Shown here piece by piece: positions 24,826-34,821 of a DNA stretch of 64,000 bases; the first letter of the stretch is position 1, and each line of letters opens with the position of its first letter. The translations under genes and the position numbers were made by a program. The notes beneath the pieces are model-generated. The model searched no databases. It was not told the DNA's origin and worked only from the letters and a program-made list of their open reading frames with translations. The stretch comes from Phycisphaerae bacterium (GTDB taxonomy: Bacteria > Planctomycetota > Phycisphaerae > UBA1845 > Fen-1342). Where the stretch lies: contig JAUIEC010000020.1 in NCBI GenBank assembly GCA_030428945.1, forward strand, positions 1-64,000, read 5' to 3'.

Positions 24826-27800
24826 ACCTCGCGAGAAAGATGCTCAGTGACGAGCTTCTGAAAATCCTTATCATTCATGAACTTCGCGAAGAGCTCTTCG
24901 TTCTGCTCCATCCGGTCGATGAACAGCCCTTCGAGTGCCTTGTCAAAAACGAATCGGAAATTCTCGATTGTGTTTGCGACAGCGGCTTGCCGCAGATTGC
25001 CGTCGGCAACGGCTTCTTCGCGTATCTGGTTGAAGAATAACTCGTCAGCCTTGGTGAAGTCGGTTCCGAATCGTTCGTTAATCTGCTCGATGATACTCGA
25101 CAATTCGACCTTTGGGCTCTCGCCCTTGCCTGTTCCGACGGCCGTCGGCCCTTTGACCTCACCACCTTCGCCGGATTCAAGTTTGATGGAGCCTTCGCTG
25201 ATTTTCTGAAGGCGGTAGAACTTGAGAGTGACCTCATCGTCGAATTGATATTGTGGCCCGGTCGCTCGTCGCGGGAGCTTGGACAACAAGAATCGTGCGT
25301 AAGTGTAGAGCTTCTCCAAGTCGGAATCCTGAAACGGGATGACTTGGGAAAGAAACGAATAGAGATTTCGGAAGGCAATCAGCACTCCTCGAAACTCCTC
25401 GCGGTCATCCTCTTCAAGCTCCTTGAATCGCGTAACCGCCAAATCGATGATAGCGTTTATTTTGCCGTGGTCGTTGGGCGTCTGCACGGCCTTCTGCTTG
25501 AAGAACACCTTGCAGAAATCTTCCACCTCACTGCGGTGATAGATATGCTGTTCGTCAAGCTTGGCTTGTAGGTCGTAGAGTTGTCGCGGGTCCGCCTCCT
25601 CGCCGACGTGCGTCACCTCATAGTACGGCTTGAACGCCTCGAAGATTTCATCGGGCTTATTGACAAAGTCGAGAACGAACGTGTCTTCCTTTCCGGAGCA
25701 CGTTCGGTTGAGCCGCGAAAGCGTCTGCACGGCCTGAATTCCGGCAAGCCGCTTATCGACGTACATCGTATGCAATAGCGGTTGGTCGAAGCCTGTCTGG
25801 TATTTCTCCGCGACGATGAGCAAGCTGTATTCGTCCGTCGCGAATTTGTCGGTAAGTTGCTTCTCGGGAAGGGCCTTCCCGTCCTCGCCTCGGTTCATGT
25901 CCGGCTCGGTGTAGCTCACGCCGGTCACGTCGGGGTCTTCGACGGTTCCCGAAAACGCGACAAGCGTTTTGATGTCCGCGTAGCCCTTTTCTCGAATTTG
26001 TTTGTCGAACTCCTGCTTGTAGCGAACGGCATGAATCCGGGAGCCCGTGACCACCATCGCCTTCGCTCGCCCGCCAATCTTATGCCGCGTGAACGTGCGG
26101 AAGTGCTCCAACATGACTTCGGTCTTCTGGGCAATGTTGTGCGGGTGCAAGCTCATGAATCGAGCGAGTGCCTGAGCGGCCTTTCGTTTGTCCACCTCGG
26201 GGTCATCCTCGATGGACTTGATGAGTTTGTAGTAGGTGCGATAGGTCGTGTAATTCTTCAACACGTCGAGGATGAAGCCCTCGTCGATGGCCTGACGCAT
26301 GCTGTAAAGGTGAAACGGGTGCGGCTTGCCGTCGGCCCCGGTCGTGCCGAATACTTCGAGCGTCTTGTATTTGGGCGTCGCCGTGAAAGCGAAGAAGCTG
26401 ATGTTCGGCTGCCGGCCCCGCTTGAGCATCGTCTTGAGGATTTCCTCCTCGTGGTCGGGCAAACCCTCGGCGGCGGCCTGCTCCTTGGCCTGCGCTTTGA
26501 TGCTGTTCGCGGCGAGCACACCCTTGAGTTCGGTTGCACTCTCGCCGGATTGCGAACTATGGGCCTCATCGACGATGACGGCGTAGCGGCGGTCCGGCAA
26601 TCCGCCAACCTTTTCGGTGACGAACGGGAACTTCTGAAGCGTCGTGATGATGATAGGCGTGCCGGACTTGAGTGCATTGGCGAGTTGAGTCGAGTCCTCG
26701 TCTATTTTTTCGACGACGCCCTGGCGGTGCTCGAACTGATAAATCGTGTCCTGAAGCTGGCGGTCGAGCACGACGCGGTCGGTAATAACGATGACCGAGT
26801 CGTAGACCTTCTCATCCTGGTCGTTGTGCAGACTGGCGAGGCGATGAGCCAGCCAGCCGATGGAATTGCTCTTTCCGCTGCCAGCGGAGTGCTGAATCAG
26901 ATAGTTGCTGCCGACACCTCTTTGCCGAGCGTCGGCTTCTAGTTTCCGCACGGAGTCAAGCTGGTGGTAGCGGGGAAAAATCATCGTCTCTTTGCGGATT
27001 TTCCGCCCGCCGACTTTCTTCTCTTCGACTTGCAAGTGGGTGAATCGAGCGAGAATGTCGAGCAGCGAGTCGCGTTGCCACACTCGTTTCCATAGATAGG
27101 CCGTCTTGTAGCCGTTGGGATTCTCCGGGTTGCCGGCTCCCGTGCCATCGCCGAGATTGAAGGGCAGAAAGAACGTCTTCTTTCCGTCGAGCCGCGTGGT
27201 CATGTAGACCTCGTCGGGGTCTACGGCGAAATGCACAAGTGAACGCTTCTTGAACTCGAAGATTCGCTCACGCGGGTCACGGTCGGTGCGGTATTGATGC
27301 TTCGCGTGCCCGACGTTCTGCCCGCTCATCGGGTTTTTGAGTTCCGCCGTGACTACCGGAATGCCATTGAGGCTGAGCACCACGTCAATCGAATTCTCGT
27401 TGCTCGTGCTGTAGTGCAGTTGTCGCGTTACCGTGAGCCGATTGGCGGCGTAGAGCCGAGCCGTGTCGGGGTTCATGCTATGGGCCGGTGCGAAGTAGGC
27501 GACACGAATGAGCTTGCCGAAGCATTTGAAACCGTGGCGTATGACGGCGAGCGAGCCTTGCGAGTCCATCGCCTTGCACAAGTCGTCGAGCACGACGGCT
27601 TCGGTTTCCGTCCCGTGTAGCTTCTCCAAGCTATCCCATGTATCCGACTGGGTTTCTTTGATAAACGGAATGAGGACCGTCGGGTCTATGGCTCGTTCGC
27701 GGTCGAAATTCGTTGGGTCGGTTTTCGAATAGCCAGCAACGTTGAGCAAGTGATGCTCAACGGCGTCTTCAAAGGCGATTTCACGATGGTCAATTGGCAT
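24783..27800 (-). CDS. hsdR: Type I restriction endonuclease subunit R
   Basis: ATG 27800 gives 1005 residues (MPIDHREIAFEDAVEHHLL); an in-frame start at 27902 would run into hsdS. The nuclease motif is Asp139 then Glu153-Leu-Lys155 (TAELKN). The helicase motor follows with Walker A SAGSGKS (Lys310) and DEAH at 411-414, and later SF2 motifs such as YQTGFDQPLLHTMYVDK. The helical C-terminal region for binding the methylase core is present. Its start lies 19 bases downstream of the hsdS stop in the operon recombinase, OLD-like nuclease, hsdM, hsdS, hsdR. It looks intact. Confidence 0.95.
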   Translation of the reverse strand: MPIDHREIAFEDAVEHHLLNVAGYSKTDPTNFDRERAIDPTVLIPFIKETQSDTWDSLEKLHGTETEAVVLDDLCKAMDSQGSLAVIRHGFKCFGKLIRVAYFAPAHSMNPDTARLYAANRLTVTRQLHYSTSNENSIDVVLSLNGIPVVTAELKNPMSGQNVGHAKHQYRTDRDPRERIFEFKKRSLVHFAVDPDEVYMTTRLDGKKTFFLPFNLGDGTGAGNPENPNGYKTAYLWKRVWQRDSLLDILARFTHLQVEEKKVGGRKIRKETMIFPRYHQLDSVRKLEADARQRGVGSNYLIQHSAGSGKSNSIGWLAHRLASLHNDQDEKVYDSVIVITDRVVLDRQLQDTIYQFEHRQGVVEKIDEDSTQLANALKSGTPIIITTLQKFPFVTEKVGGLPDRRYAVIVDEAHSSQSGESATELKGVLAANSIKAQAKEQAAAEGLPDHEEEILKTMLKRGRQPNISFFAFTATPKYKTLEVFGTTGADGKPHPFHLYSMRQAIDEGFILDVLKNYTTYRTYYKLIKSIEDDPEVDKRKAAQALARFMSLHPHNIAQKTEVMLEHFRTFTRHKIGGRAKAMVVTGSRIHAVRYKQEFDKQIREKGYADIKTLVAFSGTVEDPDVTGVSYTEPDMNRGEDGKALPEKQLTDKFATDEYSLLIVAEKYQTGFDQPLLHTMYVDKRLAGIQAVQTLSRLNRTCSGKEDTFVLDFVNKPDEIFEAFKPYYEVTHVGEEADPRQLYDLQAKLDEQHIYHRSEVEDFCKVFFKQKAVQTPNDHGKINAIIDLAVTRFKELEEDDREEFRGVLIAFRNLYSFLSQVIPFQDSDLEKLYTYARFLLSKLPRRATGPQYQFDDEVTLKFYRLQKISEGSIKLESGEGGEVKGPTAVGTGKGESPKVELSSIIEQINERFGTDFTKADELFFNQIREEAVADGNLRQAAVANTIENFRFVFDKALEGLFIDRMEQNEELFAKFMNDKDFQKLVTEHLSREVYADIRGDAEESAA

Positions 27801-27819
27801 AGCACTCAGTCTCCGTCGG

Positions 27820-28662
27820 TTACTCGTCAGCCAAGCCTGCGGCGACAGACATGCCTGCGGCGGCGCCCGGCGAGGTGGCGCTCTTGCTAAGCCTACATAC
27901 ATCTATCTTGCCCGTGACGGCACTACTAACAATCGTCTCTCTTTGCTCCGCCAACAATCGAACGAGTTGCGTTATTAGACCGTCGCCTGAAGTGTCCGCG
28001 GTAAGGCCGGCCACAAGTCGGTCAATCCGCTTTGTTTCACGACGCAAGAAAAGAGCGATTGCCCGTTGCTCCTGTAGTGGAGGTACTGGAAATATCGCAC
28101 TGGAAATGTGGTCTCTCGAAAGACCGAAGCGAGTAATCCCATTGGCTGCTACACGAAATTGGTCGCGAATCGCATGTGAGGCAAATGCACGAAACAGATA
28201 TTCGCCATCCACAACGTCTTCGTATGGTCGAATCTGTGCCAAGTGGTATCCGCATAAGACGCCTTCGAGATTACGGTCTACAAAGGCCGGAACCGCGATA
28301 TCGTCCCACGTCTCAGAGTCCTTCGTGATAAGCACGTCGCCTTTTCGCAGCGAAAATCGACGAATCTCATCTACGGTTGCTGTGGCACGCATGAACTCAA
28401 CAGACTCGGTGATGTACTCGTTGTAATACACGTCCACATAGTTGCAGAGCAAAACGGCTTGCTCATCATCATGACTTTTCTTGTCAACGTTGCTGTTTCG
28501 AATGGACGCTAGGTACTTGAGTTTGCGAATCGTCCAATGCTCCGGTATGTCTCCAAGCCAACGGGCATCGCTCGGGCGACAGGTGGCATATTCAGGGAAG
28601 CTGCGAATTGCCAAAGGCTCGCTTGATGTCGTGGCGGTCACGATGTGCTGAGCCGAACTCAT
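27820..28662 (-). CDS. hsdS: Type I specificity subunit, half-length
   Basis: A 280-residue HsdS with a single target-recognition domain. Features are WLGDIPEHWTIRKLKYLASI at the domain start, the central GDVLITKDSE, and one conserved helical spacer with PPLQEQRAIALFLRRET and IVSSAVTGKI. Ordinary HsdS proteins have two such repeats and around 400 residues or more. A half subunit would have to dimerise, predicting a symmetric recognition sequence. It overlaps the hsdM stop by four bases. Confidence 0.92.
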   Translation of the reverse strand: MSSAQHIVTATTSSEPLAIRSFPEYATCRPSDARWLGDIPEHWTIRKLKYLASIRNSNVDKKSHDDEQAVLLCNYVDVYYNEYITESVEFMRATATVDEIRRFSLRKGDVLITKDSETWDDIAVPAFVDRNLEGVLCGYHLAQIRPYEDVVDGEYLFRAFASHAIRDQFRVAANGITRFGLSRDHISSAIFPVPPLQEQRAIALFLRRETKRIDRLVAGLTADTSGDGLITQLVRLLAEQRETIVSSAVTGKIDVCRLSKSATSPGAAAGMSVAAGLADE

Positions 28663-30713
28663 CCAACGACCTCCTGTAGTTTGTTTAGTAATTGATTTGT
28701 TACGGACGAGATGTCTGCTTCTATCGACTCAATCTTGCGTGGCGGCCTGTACTCATAAAAGTGTGTGCGGTAGTACAGCTCGTACCCGACAATGCCGACT
28801 TGACCGTCTTTCGCGTCCCGCTTGTGTTCGTCAATCCAGGCGTCGGGAACGTGCGGCTTTACCTCGCGGTCAAAGTACTCGCGGATGTCCTCCTTGAAGG
28901 GCACGTTCTCGTAATCGCGAAGCTCCGGGTCGGGTTCGGGGTTGTCGTCCTTGTCCGTGCAAACGTCAGCCGATTCGTCGCGTTCTGAGAGTACGGCGAT
29001 AATCGCCTTCTTGATGGGGGCCGACGCCTTTACATCCGCCGTCTTCAGCACGTCGGTAAGGTCGTCGAGAAACGCCTCGCGATTCTTGTAGACCTTAGAT
29101 GCATCGAGGGTCGCCAGTGCTTTGATGATGGCATCCTGAAGTTCGCGGCCGGCCACGATTTCAGCGTCTGCCGCTTTGGAGCCATTCTTTTTCTTGCTCT
29201 TGGCGAGATTCTGAAACGCCTTCACGTCGCGGAGCGATTCGATTCGCTCGGGCGTGGCTTGAAAGCTCAAACGCAGTGGCCGTTCGACTGTGATTTTGCG
29301 AAAGGCAAAGTCTTCATTATCGAACACCTTTGACCGGCCATTGTTGATAACGCCTCCGTAGAGTTGCGTGATGTCGGCGATGTGGTCGGGCTTGTTGTCC
29401 TTGCCGTCGCCAATCTCATGCCGCTTGTTACCCAGGCTCTTTCGCATCTTCTGGTAGAGGTCCACGGCGTTAATGAGTTGGACCTTGCCGTGACGCTCCT
29501 TGCGTTTGCGGTTGGTAACAATCCAGACGTACGTGAAGATGCCGGTGTTGTAAAAGAGTTGGTCAGGCATGGCGACAATGGCTTCGAGCCAGTCGTTCTC
29601 GATAATCCAACGACGGATTTCGCTTTCACCGCTACCGGCATCGCCCGTGAAGAGCGGCGAGCCGTTGAACACGATGGCGATGCGAGAACCGCCCTGGTCG
29701 GCCGGCTGCATTTTGGAAATCATGTGCTGTAGAAAAAGAAATGAGCCGTCGTTGATGCGGGGCACACCCGCACCGAAACGGCCGTCGAAGCCTTGAGTCT
29801 CGGCCTCCTTGCGAATCTCGTCCTCGTCCGGTTTCCATTCAACGCCGAACGGCGGATTGGCAAGCATGTAATCGAACTTCTCGCGGGGCAGGGCGTCCTT
29901 CGAGAAGCTGCTGCCGAAGGCGATGTGCTCGATGTCGTGGCCTTTGATGAGCATATCGGAGCCGCAGACTGCATACGACTCCTTGTTCCAGTCCTGGCCG
30001 AAGACTTCAAGCTGGGCGTCTGGGTTTAGCTCGCGGAGATACTCGTCGGCAACGGCAAGCATGCCGCCGGTCCCGCACGCCGGGTCATAGAGCGTCTTGA
30101 CGATGCCCTTCTTCGTGAGGATGTCGCCGTCCGGCTCGAAAAGCAGATTGACCATAAGCCGGATGACTTCGCGAGGCGTGAAGTGGTCACCGGCGGTCTC
30201 GTTGGCGGCTTCGTTGAACTTACGGATGAGCTCCTCGAAGATGTAGCCCATGTCCGTGTTTGGAACCACGTCGGGATGCAGGTCGATGTCGCAGAACTTC
30301 GAGACAACGAGAAAGAGCCGGTCGGCCTCGTCGAGCTTGGCAATTTCGGCCTCAAAGCCGAAGTAGTCGATGATTTCGCGAGCCTTGGTCGAGAAGCTTT
30401 TGATGTAGCGGGTGAGGTTGGCGGCGACTTTGTCCGGTTCGCCCTTGAGCTTCTGAAAGTCGAGCCGGCTCGTGTTGTGAAACGGAACCTTGGCGATGCG
30501 ATTCAAAATCGGCTCGACGTTTCCGACCTTCCCGCCTTTGAGGCTCGCCGCCTTGGCGAGCACCTTCTCCTTTGTTGGCTCCAACACACAGTCGAGGCGA
30601 CGGAGAACGGTGAGTGGCAGAATCACGCGACCATACTGAGCGGGCTTATACGGCCCGCGAAGTAGGTCGGCGACCGACCAAATGAAGCTGACTTTATCGC
30701 TGAAGTTGTTCAT
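28659..30713 (-). CDS. hsdM: Type I DNA methylase subunit M
   Basis: A 684-residue N6-adenine methylase. The HsdM N-terminal helical domain comes first, then SAM motif I DPACGTGG (210-217) and catalytic motif NPPF (286-289). It is longer than typical HsdM (about 500-550 residues): the extra length is a C-terminal extension after residue 500 containing a Lys-rich stretch and a helical DVLKTADVKASAPIKK region. It starts 16 bases after the OLD-like gene and forms the core methylase with hsdS. Confidence 0.95.
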   Translation of the reverse strand: MNNFSDKVSFIWSVADLLRGPYKPAQYGRVILPLTVLRRLDCVLEPTKEKVLAKAASLKGGKVGNVEPILNRIAKVPFHNTSRLDFQKLKGEPDKVAANLTRYIKSFSTKAREIIDYFGFEAEIAKLDEADRLFLVVSKFCDIDLHPDVVPNTDMGYIFEELIRKFNEAANETAGDHFTPREVIRLMVNLLFEPDGDILTKKGIVKTLYDPACGTGGMLAVADEYLRELNPDAQLEVFGQDWNKESYAVCGSDMLIKGHDIEHIAFGSSFSKDALPREKFDYMLANPPFGVEWKPDEDEIRKEAETQGFDGRFGAGVPRINDGSFLFLQHMISKMQPADQGGSRIAIVFNGSPLFTGDAGSGESEIRRWIIENDWLEAIVAMPDQLFYNTGIFTYVWIVTNRKRKERHGKVQLINAVDLYQKMRKSLGNKRHEIGDGKDNKPDHIADITQLYGGVINNGRSKVFDNEDFAFRKITVERPLRLSFQATPERIESLRDVKAFQNLAKSKKKNGSKAADAEIVAGRELQDAIIKALATLDASKVYKNREAFLDDLTDVLKTADVKASAPIKKAIIAVLSERDESADVCTDKDDNPEPDPELRDYENVPFKEDIREYFDREVKPHVPDAWIDEHKRDAKDGQVGIVGYELYYRTHFYEYRPPRKIESIEADISSVTNQLLNKLQEVVG

Positions 30714-30729
30714 CCCGTGGGCCGCTCCG

Positions 30730-32784
30730 TCATTGGTCGTTGAATCGTGCGTTTATGGCAGCAAACAGGGCGGACGCACTCTGCCGCGTGTCGTCGGGAA
30801 TGCTCTTTGGGTCCTGGCCCCACGCGGCAACAAGGTTCAACGCCGCTGCGGCTTTGTGCTCGGCACCAAACTTCCCATGGTTCCCTCGCTGAAATGCCTT
30901 CTCGGCCGCTGCGACATTCGTGGGGGCCTTCTCTTCGTCGGAGTTGAATTTGATTTTGTAGCCGCAATCTGTGAGTGCCTTTGCATAAACATCTCTGGGC
31001 ACCAAGTCCTCGATTGTGGCCTTCTCCATTTTTATGGCTGGACCGAGCATCAAGATTCGCGAATCGTCGCCTGCGAAAAGGTCTTTCTGAACACGAGTGG
31101 CAGCCTGCAATCCCTCATTGTCGCTGTCGAGCAACACAAGCAATTGGCGACCGCCGACGCCCGCTGTACCGAACATGATGGAAGCGAGAGGCATGAGCTT
31201 GCTCGTACCACCAGCCGGAATGAGTATCGTATCTGGGTGTAGGTGATTCTTGTCGTCGCCGGGCAAGCAATCATCAAGGGCCTTCAAGAGCCAATAGTCC
31301 GTGATACCCTCTACAATCACCGAGCGTTTCCCAAGAAAAAGCGTCTGGGCAATCGAGTAGCCGACCGCGGCTTGAAGCGGAAATAGAGTGTCCTTGTCCC
31401 CGGTCGGCCGGATATCATTAGATACAACTGTCTTCTGTGGGTCCGGCCCAGAAAGGTGAACAGTCCGGACCCGCTCCAGGTGGTTGCCATCAACCAAAAA
31501 CGGCAAGTGAGTGCTGTAGATGAGTTGGTTCGTCTCAGAAATGCGTTCAAAAAGCTCGATAAGCTTGGCCTGAAGCGTTGGATGTAGATGGAGCCCTGGC
31601 TCATCGAGAAGTAATACCGCTCCCTTGTGGGCCTTTTTCGATTCGACGAGAAACACGAGATAAAATGAAAAGAACCACTGGAGGCCGTGGCTGCGTTCTT
31701 CGAAAGGGATTGGGAATTGGCTGTGGTCGTCGGATACTTTGAGAACAAGGTCCTCGCCGTCCGCGTCGAAATGAAGGTTGTGTCGCTTCTCTGACCACCA
31801 ATCAATCCAGTCGCCGGTCAACCCAAAGGACGCTGAATCTAACAATGCACGTCGCTTTTCCTTGCGTCTTTGAACTACCTCGTCAGCTTCGTTGTTCTCA
31901 CGTGCCTTACCAAGCTGGAGTATTTCGGCTGGGTCGAGATGGCTCCATTCGAATAACGCAGTCTGCGTTCTAGTTTTTTCGTCCGGGTTGCCACGACGTT
32001 GTTGATACTGTGGAAGGTGAATACGGGTCTCAAGCTGCCCATACTCGTCGAAGTAAATGAAAATGGGCATGTTATCAACTACCCATTTCCTCGCTTTCGC
32101 GGACGGGTCACCCTGTTTCGCATTGGCCAGCACCTCGTCAAGAGTCTTTAGTTCCTTTGTGGCGACGTTGACCCGAGATTCATCGCCCGCAAGCCAACTT
32201 GCCGCGGCCGTTTGAAATGACGTGAGACCCTGAACGGTTGTTGGTTCCCAAAGGGGCGATTCCACCTCGATTTTTGCGAGGGCCGCAGTTGCGGCATTAG
32301 TCACGGCATCGGTGTCACCGGCAGCCGCCTTCGTGATTGCGTTCGACACATTCTGGAGAGCGGATGCGGCAGCCGACGAATCCAGGCGAGACTTCGCCTC
32401 CAATTTGTCCTCAAAAGAGACAAGGGCAAACGTCTCATCCTCGCCCTTGTAATAGGTGGTGAACACCACTTTCTTCGGCTTTGCCTTGAAGCTTGGTGGG
32501 AATTGGTTAGCGAGAGCCTTGCTTTCTTCAGACGACAGTTCAAATTCTAGGGATGCGACCTCCTGCGTCTCCTTTCGCTCCCTAGCGTAGCGGTCACGTG
32601 GATAGTCGAGGAGTTTGTCGAATGTCTTGTCGGATACATTCTTGCTCTTCCATAAGGACCGCAAGATGCCGGTCTTGCCGGCTTCGTTTTTGCCGACGAG
32701 GGCAGTTACACACTTATCGACGGGCACCCAATCGGTGTCGTCGATGACTTTGTAGTTTTGCACTCGAAATCGTGTGAGTTTCAT
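30730..32784 (-). CDS. OLD-family-like ATPase/TOPRIM nuclease in the hsd operon
   Basis: A 684-residue protein with an ABC-type ATPase of the AAA_15/AAA_21 kind: Walker A GKNEAGKT (31-38), a long helical insertion, and Walker B with GAVLLLDEPGLHLHP. A TOPRIM nuclease domain follows with VIVEGITDYW and LLVLLDSDNEG, whose acidic residues bind metal. This is OLD architecture, like Gabija GajA, but no GajB-type UvrD helicase is nearby. Its position inside the type I operon recalls restriction-linked ATPase genes of other hsd loci. It probably adds a second anti-phage activity. Confidence 0.85.
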   Translation of the reverse strand: MKLTRFRVQNYKVIDDTDWVPVDKCVTALVGKNEAGKTGILRSLWKSKNVSDKTFDKLLDYPRDRYARERKETQEVASLEFELSSEESKALANQFPPSFKAKPKKVVFTTYYKGEDETFALVSFEDKLEAKSRLDSSAAASALQNVSNAITKAAAGDTDAVTNAATAALAKIEVESPLWEPTTVQGLTSFQTAAASWLAGDESRVNVATKELKTLDEVLANAKQGDPSAKARKWVVDNMPIFIYFDEYGQLETRIHLPQYQQRRGNPDEKTRTQTALFEWSHLDPAEILQLGKARENNEADEVVQRRKEKRRALLDSASFGLTGDWIDWWSEKRHNLHFDADGEDLVLKVSDDHSQFPIPFEERSHGLQWFFSFYLVFLVESKKAHKGAVLLLDEPGLHLHPTLQAKLIELFERISETNQLIYSTHLPFLVDGNHLERVRTVHLSGPDPQKTVVSNDIRPTGDKDTLFPLQAAVGYSIAQTLFLGKRSVIVEGITDYWLLKALDDCLPGDDKNHLHPDTILIPAGGTSKLMPLASIMFGTAGVGGRQLLVLLDSDNEGLQAATRVQKDLFAGDDSRILMLGPAIKMEKATIEDLVPRDVYAKALTDCGYKIKFNSDEEKAPTNVAAAEKAFQRGNHGKFGAEHKAAAALNLVAAWGQDPKSIPDDTRQSASALFAAINARFNDQ

Positions 32785-32828
32785 CCTGTCCTCTCAAGCA
32801 TCAACATCAAACGCTGTGAATACGAATC

Positions 32829-33812
32829 TCAAATCTGAATTCGCTCGACTTCGTCCAGGGTGATTTCATCACCTGTTCGGTCATACAACTTCGTTGTCCT
32901 CGGCGATTCGTGAGCGGCAATCGCCTGAGCGTTTTCGATGCTGCCTCCGGCCTCAAGATATGCGGTGATGCCCGTGGCTCGAAACGTATGACAGCATATC
33001 GAATCAGGCAAGCCGGCCGCCGTAGCTCGTCGCTTCACCATTCGAAGAGCGTCGTCTCGCGTAAGTCTGCGGTCCGTGAGCTTGCGAGACCTGTCAACCG
33101 ACCGAAATAGTGGCGTCTTTCGTTGCTCTCCTATTCCAGCGGCTCGAACGTAGGCGTCGGTGTACTCAACCGCGTTGTGATGGGCGGGCACTTCGTGGAA
33201 TTTCCCGCCTTTCTCGTGCAGCCGAATCATCCACCTGACTCCGATACTGTAGAAATCCGCGACGTTCATGTTCATGACGGCTGAGACGCGAGCGAATGAA
33301 TAGACCATCACTCCAATCAGGGCACGGTCGCGAAGGCCTACAATCGTGCCGGTATCGATGCTGTCAAGCAGCATGCGGCACTGTTCGGCAGTCAAGACTG
33401 GACTCTTGCCCGTCTTGACCACGTATCTCGGCCCGCGGACTGAACCGGCTGGATTTGACCGCATGACCTGCCCGATGACAAGCCAATCGAAGAGCATTCG
33501 AATGGCGGCGAGGTGCTGTTTGACCGTCGGAGCCGAGCGAGCGGAGCCGAGTTCTTCGACATATGCGGCGACGACGATGGGTTCGATGCGTTCCAAGCGG
33601 TCGATGCCCCGTGCATCGCACCAATCCAGGAAGGACCGAACGGCTCGGGCGTACGCCTCTCGCGTATTCGGACTGCGGATATTGGCCGCGAAGAATTCCA
33701 GGAACCGCCGGCTGGCGTCTTCGCCGGCGTCGGCGACAATCGCCGGGACCATCCGAACCGGGCTGGTTTCAATGTTCCGTGACGGCCTTTTTGCGGGCAA
33801 AGTCGAGTTCAT
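32829..33812 (-). CDS. XerC/D-like tyrosine recombinase upstream of the hsd operon
   Basis: A 327-residue recombinase. The N-terminal SAM-like domain contains SPNTREAYARAVRSFLDWC. The catalytic domain has an Arg in FARVSAVM, the strand EKGGKFHEVP with Lys, His-x-x-Arg in CHTFRATG and the end AAHESPRTTKLYDR with nucleophile Tyr; His in the AAHES motif is kept. It is the first gene of the strand that continues into the OLD-like and hsd genes. It could be the integrase of a smaller nested cassette, or could rearrange hsdS; no inverted hsdS fragments were seen. Confidence 0.85.
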   Translation of the reverse strand: MNSTLPAKRPSRNIETSPVRMVPAIVADAGEDASRRFLEFFAANIRSPNTREAYARAVRSFLDWCDARGIDRLERIEPIVVAAYVEELGSARSAPTVKQHLAAIRMLFDWLVIGQVMRSNPAGSVRGPRYVVKTGKSPVLTAEQCRMLLDSIDTGTIVGLRDRALIGVMVYSFARVSAVMNMNVADFYSIGVRWMIRLHEKGGKFHEVPAHHNAVEYTDAYVRAAGIGEQRKTPLFRSVDRSRKLTDRRLTRDDALRMVKRRATAAGLPDSICCHTFRATGITAYLEAGGSIENAQAIAAHESPRTTKLYDRTGDEITLDEVERIQI

Positions 33813-34018
33813 GTCGCGGTTTCTTCCAACCTGTCGATTCAGCGGTTGCCGGCTCGGGAATCCACCCGGCTGGCCGCAATCGAAGCTGCATAACGTCCTT
33901 TATGCTACATCATTATCGGGGCACTTGTACAGCATAAGGTGACCGCGGGCGGGCAAGAACCCGCAATTTTCGGGTGGCCAACTTTGACACCCGGTCAGTT
34001 CGATGCTATTCTTTGGGT

Positions 34019-34399
34019 ATGCCAGCAACAAATGCCAGAAATGTCGCCTTAACCGATGAACAGGACGCCTTAGTCGAGCGGCTCGTGAAGTCCGGCCGCT
34101 ATGCCTCGGCCAGCGAAGTGCTTCGCGACGGCCTGCGGCTCCTGCAACGCGACGAAGAGGCCCGACTGCTCGACAAGTGGCTTGTCGAAGGCCTGACCGA
34201 CGACGAGCAAGCCTCATTGCCGGCGGGACTGCTCGACCGAGCCCGTGAGACCATCCGAGCCAAGGTCCGCGAGGGTCTCGAAGAGGCCCACCGCAGCGAA
34301 TTCGTCGATGGCGAAGAGTTCTTCGCCAAATGGAAAACCCGCTTGGAATCCGCCGCCGCTTCTGAGTCTAAGCAAACTGGTGTAAAACGTCGGGCATGA
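34019..34399 (+). CDS. parD: ParD-like antitoxin
   Basis: ATG 34019 gives 126 residues. The N-terminus is a ribbon-helix-helix: NVALTDEQDALVERLVKSGRYASASEVLRDGLRLL is the standard ParD pattern. The protein is longer than usual ParD (about 80-90 residues), with a charged C-terminal extension that may bind the toxin. It overlaps parE by four bases (ATGA). It is divergent from the recombinase gene. Confidence 0.9.
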   Translation: MPATNARNVALTDEQDALVERLVKSGRYASASEVLRDGLRLLQRDEEARLLDKWLVEGLTDDEQASLPAGLLDRARETIRAKVREGLEEAHRSEFVDGEEFFAKWKTRLESAAASESKQTGVKRRA

Positions 34400-34704
34400 C
34401 CGGCCCGTTTATTCTTACCCCATCAGCAGCACGCGACCTCGATGAGATACTCGAATACGTTCTTGAGCACGGCGGTGCGACTCCGGCACTGCACGTTCAT
34501 GCGTGCTTGCATGAGGGATTTTCCAAGGTCGGTGCCGAACCGGGAATCGGACATATCCGTGATGACCTCGCGGATGAATTGCTCCGCGTTTGGGTGGTCT
34601 TCTCCTACCTCATCATCTATCGCCCCGATACCCAGCCCGTTCAAATAATACGCGTTCTTCACGGTGCCCGTGACGTACCGAGAGTCGTTGAGCGAAGCGA
34701 CTGA
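34396..34704 (+). CDS. parE: ParE-like toxin
   Basis: A 102-residue RelE/ParE-fold protein beginning with the typical AARDLDEILEYVLEHGG and containing EPGIGHIRDDL, a hydrophobic strand VVFSYLIIYR and a final IIRVLHGARDV. ParE toxins poison DNA gyrase. With parD it forms a module that probably stabilises element B in its host. Confidence 0.92.
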   Translation: MTGPFILTPSAARDLDEILEYVLEHGGATPALHVHACLHEGFSKVGAEPGIGHIRDDLADELLRVWVVFSYLIIYRPDTQPVQIIRVLHGARDVPRVVERSD

Positions 34705-34821
34705 GAATTGGTTTACCCACTGACTTCTCAAACCTTCTGGAGAATCATGATTCGCTGGTCGCCGCAGGGATAGAGGGCAATTAAGAATACGTCCGATGTA
34801 TCGAGTAGCGAATGAGTGCTC

